Below the pieces are notes generated by a model that was given only the letters and a program-made list of their open reading frames with translations, was not told the DNA's origin and did not search any database. Below are positions 14,936 through 19,820 of a DNA stretch of 19,820 nt, piece by piece (within the stretch, counting starts at the first letter, position 1; each line of letters starts with the position of its first letter). This DNA is from UBA5794 sp965368815 (GTDB taxonomy: Bacteria; Actinomycetota; Acidimicrobiia; Spongiisociales; UBA5794), in NCBI GenBank assembly GCA_965368815.1, contig CBDUOH010000039.1, positions 1 to 19,820 on the forward strand, given 5' to 3'. The position numbers and the translations under genes were made by a program.

Positions 14936-16110
14936 TCCCCCACCACGCCATCGAGATACAAACGGACACGCTGCACCATCAGCTGGGTCCGCAGTGACGG
15001 AATTGCGTCGAATGCGTGCGAGGCACCGCCGAGAAGGATGAGGTCGACCGACTGCGTCGACACGGCGCGCAGCGCATCGGCGAACGCCACCGACTCGGCG
15101 AACGGAACAAGCGAGTCATGGCGTCCGTGGATGATGAGGAACGATGGGGCATCGGCCCTGACCCGATCGACTGGCGATGCTTCGGTGTATCGCTGCGTCT
15201 CGGCCTCCTTGCGCGCCTTCATCAGGCCCCGCTCGATGATCGGCCAGTCATCCCGCGTGCCGTGGCGGTTCAGCAGGTCAAAGACCCCGTAGAACACAAC
15301 GACGGCAGCGATCGGTGGATCCTCGGGCCTGCGTGAACCCCAAGCGGTGTGGTCATCAGTGAGCCCCGCCAGGGAGGCGAGGTGGGCGCCTGACGAGCCC
15401 CCGGTGAGAACAATGCTGCTCGGGTCGATACCCAACTCCTCTGCATTCCTGCGGATCCATCCAACCGCTTGGTGTACGGCAACGATCGGCTCAGGGAATG
15501 TTGCCGCAGGCACAAGGGGGTAATCGATGCTGACGACGACCCAACCCGCCTGTGCCATCGCATGGATGAGTGGTCGGCCCTGTTGCTTTCGAGTGCCTCC
15601 GCTCCAAGAACCACCGTGGATGTGGACAAGAACCGGCGCCGGTGCCACTGAGCGAGAGGAGCGATAGATGTCAGCGTGACACCCCGCTGTATAGGCGACG
15701 TCGGTCCTCACCACCACGTCGCGCGGAACCCGATACGGATATGGCCACATCATCGTCACGAAACTGAGGCGGTCGCGCACCGGGCCTTGCTTGGCGGATG
15801 ACCCGAGCGCACGGTCCATCTCACGGCCCGTGCGTGAAGCCAACAGGATCATCCACATGGCGGCACATGCCACTGCCCCGCTCATGGCGAGCCCGACGAG
15901 ACCGAGTGCGGTCCGGAACACTCCAAGCCACAGAGCGGATGCATTCAGGAGCGCCAGCATCACGATCAGGGTCGGTGCCAGTTCGGCGGCGAGCATCGCT
16001 GGAAACCACGCCGGGCGCACACCGGTGGAATACCGCGTCATCGGTGGACGCACGGCGTTGAACGCGCCGACCAGTAGCGCGGTCGTAACCATGAAGTACA
16101 GAATCACCAT
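14932..16110 (-). CDS. Membrane-anchored alpha/beta hydrolase (HSL/carboxylesterase type)
   Basis: Serine esterase/lipase-type hydrolase (392 aa). The first 100 residues hold about three hydrophobic helices (near 3-19, 36-56 and 66-91) that would anchor it in the membrane. The catalytic domain follows, with oxyanion motif HGGSW (165-169), nucleophile Ser239 in GGSSGAH, Asp332 (HGRHDSLVP) and His365 (GGASHAFD), a complete triad. The substrate is unknown; the arrangement recalls membrane-bound actinobacterial lipid esterases. The start is ATG 16110 (a TTG sits at 16113); there is no Shine-Dalgarno, but TACCCT ends 6 nt upstream. The stop TAG shares the palindrome CTAG with the VOC gene on the other strand. 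It lies downstream of the oxidoreductase on the same strand. Confidence 0.92.
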   Translation of the reverse strand: MVILYFMVTTALLVGAFNAVRPPMTRYSTGVRPAWFPAMLAAELAPTLIVMLALLNASALWLGVFRTALGLVGLAMSGAVACAAMWMILLASRTGREMDRALGSSAKQGPVRDRLSFVTMMWPYPYRVPRDVVVRTDVAYTAGCHADIYRSSRSVAPAPVLVHIHGGSWSGGTRKQQGRPLIHAMAQAGWVVVSIDYPLVPAATFPEPIVAVHQAVGWIRRNAEELGIDPSSIVLTGGSSGAHLASLAGLTDDHTAWGSRRPEDPPIAAVVVFYGVFDLLNRHGTRDDWPIIERGLMKARKEAETQRYTEASPVDRVRADAPSFLIIHGRHDSLVPFAESVAFADALRAVSTQSVDLILLGGASHAFDAIPSLRTQLMVQRVRLYLDGVVGD

Positions 16111-16116
16111 CAACCG

Positions 16117-16122
16117 AGGGTA
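16117..16122 (-). promoter_or_regulatory. Putative -10 element (TACCCT) for the leaderless hydrolase gene
   Basis: The minus-strand TACCCT ends 6 nt before ATG 16110. It matches only the TAnnnT core, so it is the weakest of the set, and no -35 was seen. Confidence 0.3.
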
Positions 16123-16178
16123 GGCACACCTGCCGCCAGCCAGCAGTAACGATGTGACCGTTTCACGCGTTGTCCGAC

Positions 16179-17150
16179 CTACCCGACCACGACCACGCTC
16201 TTACCGACCGTGCGCCCCTGCGCAAGATATGCGACGGCTTGTGGCACCTGGTCGAGTGTCCATGTCCTGTCGATGACCGGACGTACGAGACCTTCCTCGG
16301 TCCAACGAGCCAGAGTCACAAGGTCATCGGCATCGGCCCTCGCCGTCCCCCCTGCGACGCGCTGACGCACGAACACTCCCATCGTCTTGGCCGCGATCAT
16401 CCGGGGTACGGGGCGTATCAGCTTCCCCTTCGGACCGCTCACCATCACGAAGGTCCCGCCGGGTCGCACAACGCGAAGCGACTCCCGCAGGGATCGGCTC
16501 CCGATGGCATCGAAGTACACATCGAAATCGGTTCCGACAGCAGAGAAACCATCCGTTGTGTAGTCAACCACCCGGTCGGCTCCGAGCGACTCGACAACAG
16601 CGGCGTTCTTCCCGCTGCACACCCCAACGATCTCTGAGGCTCCAAGGATCTTGGCGATCTGGACGGCGAAGGTCCCGACACCGCCGGACGCTCCGTTGAC
16701 AAGAACACGATGGCCCGTCGCCATCGAGCCCCAGTCCCTGAGCCCCTGCAACGCTGTGAGCGCAGCGACCGGATATGCGGCTGCCTCGGCAAACGACAGA
16801 TTCGTGGGTTTGAGCGCCAAACCCCCCTGCCGGACGATCGCGAAGTCGGAGAACGCTGCTCTTCCCTCACCGTAGACCTCGTCACCCACTTTGAACTCCG
16901 TCACATCCGGCCCGACGGACTCGACGACGCCTGCCACGTCTGCTCCCATGACCGGTTGCTTGGGCCTCCTCAGGCCGAACTGGAGCCGCATGATCGCTGG
17001 CGTACCCGTCGTCAGGTGCCAGTCGAGCGGGTTGATCGAGGCCGCCCTGACTGCGATACCGACCTGATCGTCCGTCGGCTCCACCCGTTCGTGTTCGGCA
17101 AGACGGAGCACGTCGGGCCCCCCGTACTCAGTCCTGACAATTGCCCGCAT
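16179..17150 (-). CDS. NAD(P)H:quinone oxidoreductase-like, zinc-less medium-chain dehydrogenase/reductase
   Basis: Cytoplasmic NADPH-dependent oxidoreductase (323 aa) of the quinone oxidoreductase branch of the MDR superfamily. The GroES-like N-terminal domain (ASINPLDWHLTTG, MGADVAGVVESVGPDVTEFKVGDEVYG) lacks the cysteine and histidine zinc ligands of alcohol dehydrogenases. The Rossmann part starts with VLVNGASGGVGTFAVQIAK (about 149-167). The ATG at 17150 is supported by GGGAG 6 nt upstream and gives the standard MRAIVRTEYGGPDVL start. The open frame continues far upstream, but that part is antisense to the TetR gene and is not coding. It is divergent from tetR, which probably regulates it. 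Likely substrates are quinones, enones or similar electrophiles. Confidence 0.93.
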   Translation of the reverse strand: MRAIVRTEYGGPDVLRLAEHERVEPTDDQVGIAVRAASINPLDWHLTTGTPAIMRLQFGLRRPKQPVMGADVAGVVESVGPDVTEFKVGDEVYGEGRAAFSDFAIVRQGGLALKPTNLSFAEAAAYPVAALTALQGLRDWGSMATGHRVLVNGASGGVGTFAVQIAKILGASEIVGVCSGKNAAVVESLGADRVVDYTTDGFSAVGTDFDVYFDAIGSRSLRESLRVVRPGGTFVMVSGPKGKLIRPVPRMIAAKTMGVFVRQRVAGGTARADADDLVTLARWTEEGLVRPVIDRTWTLDQVPQAVAYLAQGRTVGKSVVVVG

Positions 17151-17193
17151 CAGTTGCTCCCTTTCACGGGATGAAGATCGACTCCACCCCAAT

Positions 17194-17227
17194 GCCATAT
17201 GCCGTAAGGTACGCCATACATCGTAAG
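17194..17227. promoter_or_regulatory. 15-bp direct repeat with 19-bp period between the oxidoreductase and tetR (candidate operator)
   Basis: GCCATATGCCGTAAG (17194-17208) and GCCATACATCGTAAG (17213-17227) match at 12 of 15 positions. CGTA and TACG half-sites inside also form inverted pairs (CGTA-AGG-TACG). The repeat lies in the 129-bp divergent region, where a TetR-type regulator would be expected to bind. Binding is not shown by sequence alone. Confidence 0.45.
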
Positions 17228-17267
17228 ACCGCAATCGCCGGACGGCTGGATGCCCTGACGCAGCTTG

Positions 17268-17273
17268 TACGAT
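17268..17273 (+). promoter_or_regulatory. Putative -10 element (TACGAT) for leaderless tetR
   Basis: TACGAT ends 6 nt before the GTG at 17280, with no Shine-Dalgarno between them. The -35 region is unremarkable. Confidence 0.4.
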
Positions 17274-17279
17274 GGTCCC

Positions 17280-17954
17280 GTGGAACGTACACGGACCCAG
17301 CGCCAACCGTTGACCTCGGATCGGGTCTTCGATGCTGCAATTGCTGTTGCCGACCGCAACGGTCTCCCCGGTCTGACGATGCGTGCCGTAGCCGACGAAC
17401 TCGGCGTGGAGGCAATGTCGCTCTACTACCACGTCGAGAACAAGGAGGCCATCCTCGATGGGATCGCCAACGCCCTCGTGGTCCGTGTCGGCGAGACAAT
17501 CGGCGGTTTCGACGTCCCGGAGACGGTCACCAGCTGGAAGTCGGATGTACGCCGCGTGATCCTGGCCGCTCGCAGCGTCATGCTCGAACATCGATGGGCA
17601 CCGGCGGTGTACGCCAGCCGCACGGGCGTAGGGTCCGACACGTTGCGCTACTTCCACCTGCTCTTGGGCTTGATGAAGACGGGCGGCGTTTCCTATGACA
17701 TCGCACACCACACCCTGCATGCTCTCGGCAGCCGAGCGCTTGGCTTCTCGGAGGAACTGTTCCGACCCGACGACACCGATGCGTCCCGGGACGACCTCGC
17801 TGCGATGGTCGCGGATCTCCCGTTCATGGTGGGCATGCTCAACGAGATAGCCCATGATGACCCGGAGACAACGATGGGCTGGTGTGACGACGAATCCGAG
17901 TTCGAGTTCGCGCTCGATGTCATCCTCGATGGAGTCGAGCGCCTCGCCACCTGA
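17280..17954 (+). CDS. TetR-family transcriptional regulator
   Basis: Ligand-responsive repressor (224 aa). The N-terminal helix-turn-helix is typical: LTSDRVFDAAIAVADRNGLPGLTMRAVADELGVEAMSLYYHVENKEAILD (11-60). The all-helical C-terminal domain (about 85-220) resembles the TetR_C group of tetracycline-repressor-like proteins and would bind the effector and dimerise. The GTG at 17280 is preferred to a TTG at 17265, which would lie upstream of and overlap the putative -10. It is divergent from the quinone-oxidoreductase-like gene, with repeats between them, so that enzyme is the most likely target along with itself. It is convergent with the radical SAM gene, and with the selenocysteine reading the two stops are only 14 bp apart. 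Confidence 0.92.
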   Translation: MERTRTQRQPLTSDRVFDAAIAVADRNGLPGLTMRAVADELGVEAMSLYYHVENKEAILDGIANALVVRVGETIGGFDVPETVTSWKSDVRRVILAARSVMLEHRWAPAVYASRTGVGSDTLRYFHLLLGLMKTGGVSYDIAHHTLHALGSRALGFSEELFRPDDTDASRDDLAAMVADLPFMVGMLNEIAHDDPETTMGWCDDESEFEFALDVILDGVERLAT

Positions 17955-17968
17955 CGACCGGCACAGCG

Positions 17969-19351
17969 CTATTCGGTATCGAGCGAGCCCAACTGGCTCG
18001 CGGTCGGCTCAGCTCAGCAGAACCATGACTCCGTGAGCTTCGGCCTCCCCACTGTGGCACCCTGCCCGATCGCCACAGCAGGCGCCTCGAGATCGGAGTC
18101 CTCGACGACAGCAAGCCACTGCTCGCGGAACACGTCGGAGGTGGGAATCGACTCGGCAGCGGCGCGTTCAGCGATCGCCATCAGCCGGGCTGAGAGTGCG
18201 TCCATCGCAGGATCATCACTGACCCATTGATAGGACAGCGCGGCAGCGTCGTAACCGGCGAGGAACCGATCGATGCCGTCGATGTCGAGCATCAGGGATC
18301 CCGGAGGGATGAGGAGCCTGATACCCATCTGCACAGGATCCGTGGACGCAATCAGATCATGTGCACTGATGAAGCGGAACATGGCGTCGATGTCGTCGCG
18401 CGTGGTCCACGGTGTGAACGGGAGCCACGACGGACGAATGTCGATGCCCGTCGACCTCAGCAGGTGGACCGCACGCGCAGCATCGGCCGCCGTGTGGCCC
18501 TTGTCGAGCATCGACAGCACGTCGTCGTTCATCGATTCGAACGCAGACACCACGAAGACGCAACCAGCCTCGGCAAATTCCGGCCACACATCGTCGTACT
18601 TGAGGATGTGCTCGACCTTCACCGTGCAGTCGAACGTCACGTCCGGGTGTCGGTCGTGCATCGCCCGAACGATCCGAAGCGAGTGTGCAGGTCCGTTGAG
18701 GAAGTCCGGGTCGCCGAACGTGATGTGCCCTGCGCCCGCAGCGACCTGCTGATCGATGTCGGCGAGTACAGCTCTCGTATCGACGATCCGCAGCCGACCG
18801 TCGTAGACAGCAGGGATCGGACAATGCCGACACCTGTGGAGGCAGCCGTGGCTCGCCTCGACGGCGCCCACGAGTCGCTCGGCGTCATCGATCAACAGAC
18901 GGGCGTATCTGTCGAGCGACGGAAGCCCGACCCGGACTGGCGTGCGGAAACCGCCACGGCCCAGATCAGTGGCGACGGCGCGCTCCCCCGGCGATCCCCC
19001 GGACAGCCATTCGATGAGCGAGTGCTCATATTCCCCCACGAACGCCACATCGAACGGCGAGTCCTCATCGTCAGCGGTTGTGGCTGCGTAGAGCCCATAG
19101 GACGCAATGGGCACGTCGGGGCGACGACGGCGCACCGCAAGGGCAGCCCCAACAGCGAGCCGCATCGCCGTGTGCATCGGCGTGGAGAACGCGATCGCAT
19201 CGGCCCAGTCGACGGTGGCAGCGTCCCACGACTCAACAGCCAGATCGAGCGTCCGTACCTCGTGGCCCGCCGCCTCGATCCGAGCACGGGGGCTGGCGAT
19301 GTGCACCGGCTGCCGACCGAGTTCGTACGTCGATATCAGCAGAGTCTTCAC
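17969..19351 (-). CDS. B12-binding-type radical SAM selenoprotein with CUAEP tail (in-frame TGA = Sec446)
   Basis: Radical SAM enzyme (460 aa with readthrough). The N-terminal part (about 1-120) resembles the cobalamin-binding Rossmann domain of B12-type radical SAM proteins (AFSTPMHTAMRLAVGAALAV at 54-73). The SAM/4Fe-4S domain carries Cys170-x3-Cys174-x2-Cys177 (GCLHRCRHCP), followed by GDPDF and the remaining barrel strands. The apparent stop at 18014-18016 is TGA in the context Cys445-TGA-Ala-Glu-Pro, and the frame continues 11 more residues to TAG (17969-17971). I recall an NCBI-defined family of CUAEP/CCAEP-tail radical SAM (seleno)proteins, and this tail fits exactly. The Cys-Sec pair could act in redox or metal chemistry. 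The reaction is unknown. The start is GTG 19351 with TAGAGT 7 nt upstream and no Shine-Dalgarno. A conventional caller would end the gene at 18014. Confidence 0.85.
17980..18016 (-). promoter_or_regulatory. Selenocysteine recoding site: UGA plus bacterial SECIS-like hairpin
   Basis: On the minus strand the TGA (18016-18014) is followed after 12 nt by GCGAGCC (18001-17995), loop AGTTG (17994-17990) and GGCTCGC (17989-17983), a perfect 7-bp stem. A further 3 bp (CGA/TCG) pair beyond a CC bulge. The loop begins 19 nt after the UGA and has G as its second base. Bacterial SECIS elements usually have a short apical loop with a G among its first two bases at about this distance. The same repeat could also serve as a convergent terminator. 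Confidence 0.7.
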
Positions 19352-19358
19352 CGGTGGG

Positions 19359-19364
19359 ACTCTA
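19359..19364 (-). promoter_or_regulatory. Putative -10 element (TAGAGT) for the leaderless radical SAM gene
   Basis: The minus-strand TAGAGT ends 7 nt before the GTG at 19351; the identical hexamer precedes the thioesterase gene. This suggests the radical SAM gene can be transcribed separately from the upstream acetyltransferase. Confidence 0.4.
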
Positions 19365-19386
19365 TCGAGGTCGAAGAACGGTCATG

Positions 19387-19398
19387 CCGCTCCAGCGG
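19387..19398. other. Small inverted repeat between the acetyltransferase and radical SAM genes
   Basis: CCGCT (19387-19391) and AGCGG (19394-19398) pair around CC, 18 nt after the acetyltransferase stop in its direction. It may be a weak processing or termination hairpin. There is no U-tract. Confidence 0.25.
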
Positions 19399-19416
19399 AT
19401 GGTCCCAACATCTCGC

Positions 19417-19758
19417 TCAGTCGTGTTGCCTGTCCAGGATCTTGCCCAGCACGACGAGGTCCACCGAGTCGTTGAAGTCCGGATGTCGCGATATCCATCC
19501 GGCGATGAAGGGACAGATGGGCACGATGGTCCTGCCCTTCGACACCACGTCGGCAAGGGCCTCGCGTGCGAGAATGGATCCGAGACCCCGACCCTCGAAC
19601 GCGTCCCTGATTTCGGTGTGGACGAACACCTGCCTGTGCCCATGGAGTTCGTAGTCCGCGAGACCGGCAAGTCGCCCGTCGACCTCAACCACATACCGAG
19701 AGTGGTCTGCGTCGTCCCGAACGATCACGCCCTCAGATTCATCCGTCCCGAGCACCAC
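19417..19758 (-). CDS. GNAT-family N-acetyltransferase (small YjdJ-like type)
   Basis: Small acetyltransferase (113 aa) of the single-domain GNAT type. The order is typical: RYVVEVDGRLAGLADYELHG (strands 1-3, about 21-40), FVHTEIRDAFEGRGLGSILAREAL (44-67) with the acetyl-CoA pyrophosphate loop EGRGLGS, then IVPICPFIAGWISRHPDF (78-95) with Cys82. The acceptor substrate is unknown. The GTG at 19758 was chosen because GGGGAGA lies about 6 nt upstream and the domain starts right after it; an in-frame GTG at 19803 would add 15 unmatched residues. It lies 65 bp upstream of the radical SAM gene on the same strand, so partial co-transcription is possible. Confidence 0.85.
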   Translation of the reverse strand: MVLGTDESEGVIVRDDADHSRYVVEVDGRLAGLADYELHGHRQVFVHTEIRDAFEGRGLGSILAREALADVVSKGRTIVPICPFIAGWISRHPDFNDSVDLVVLGKILDRQHD

Positions 19759-19820
19759 GATCTGTCTCCCCAGAGTCGGCCAACGCCGCGAGCATAGACG
19801 CACGACGTCGCGGTGTCTCC

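Noticed and set aside
17151..17855. N-terminal extension of the oxidoreductase frame up to 17855
   Set aside because: It is antisense to the clear TetR gene; the ribosome binding site and family N-terminus fix the start at 17150.
18014..19351. Radical SAM gene ending at the TGA as an ordinary 445-residue protein
   Set aside because: The Cys-TGA-Ala-Glu-Pro context, continued open frame and SECIS-like hairpin make readthrough the better reading. The short form is kept only as the fallback if Sec machinery is absent.
18227..19654. Long plus-strand open frame opposite the radical SAM and acetyltransferase genes
   Set aside because: It has no recognisable domain, is rich in Arg/Asp/His as antisense shadows are, and lies entirely opposite two clear genes.

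Overview
The window is GC-rich, tightly packed bacterial DNA carrying about 20 genes, with no gene-free stretch over 300 bases. GTG starts, probable leaderless genes, a Thr-rich lipoprotein linker after the lipobox, a short-Q-loop cytochrome bd oxidase and the general gene style suggest an actinobacterium, possibly an Acidimicrobiia-like lineage. This is an inference; no rRNA or other marker gene is present. No tRNA, rRNA, CRISPR array, insertion sequence or phage gene was recognised.

Layout. (1) 54-5990, plus strand: a complete Dpp/Opp-type ABC importer (lipoprotein binding protein, two permeases, two ATPases). The binding protein looks circularly permuted: the segment that normally opens this fold is at its C-terminus. 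(2) 5991-6074: twelve tandem 7-bp units (CCCTCAA and variants) between convergent genes, running into the end of tatC. (3) 6064-9823, minus strand: molybdate importer modABC followed by tatB-tatC. (4) 9884-10701, minus strand: a small membrane protein and a PaaI-type hotdog thioesterase. (5) 10819-13238, plus strand: cydA-cydB. (6) 13271-14935: a MarR regulator divergent from yceI and a VOC-family gene, separated by a compact control region with a near-consensus promoter and two palindromes. (7) 14932-17150, minus strand: a membrane-anchored alpha/beta hydrolase and a zinc-less quinone-oxidoreductase-type enzyme, the latter divergent from a TetR regulator (17280-17954). (8) 17969-19758, minus strand: a GNAT acetyltransferase and a B12-binding-type radical SAM protein.

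The strongest find is in region 8. The radical SAM frame appears to stop at a TGA (18016-18014), but that TGA is preceded by Cys and followed in frame by Ala-Glu-Pro, 11 more residues and a TAG. Read with TGA as selenocysteine, the tail is Cys-Sec-Ala-Glu-Pro (CUAEP), and a hairpin with bacterial SECIS-like geometry lies just downstream. I therefore annotate the gene as a selenoprotein ending at 17969, not 18014.

A second window-wide pattern is that at least seven genes lacking a Shine-Dalgarno sequence (tatB, modA, thioesterase, marR, hydrolase, tetR, radical SAM) have a TAnnnT hexamer exactly 6-7 nt before the start codon. This is the geometry of leaderless transcripts, and it also helped choose several start codons.
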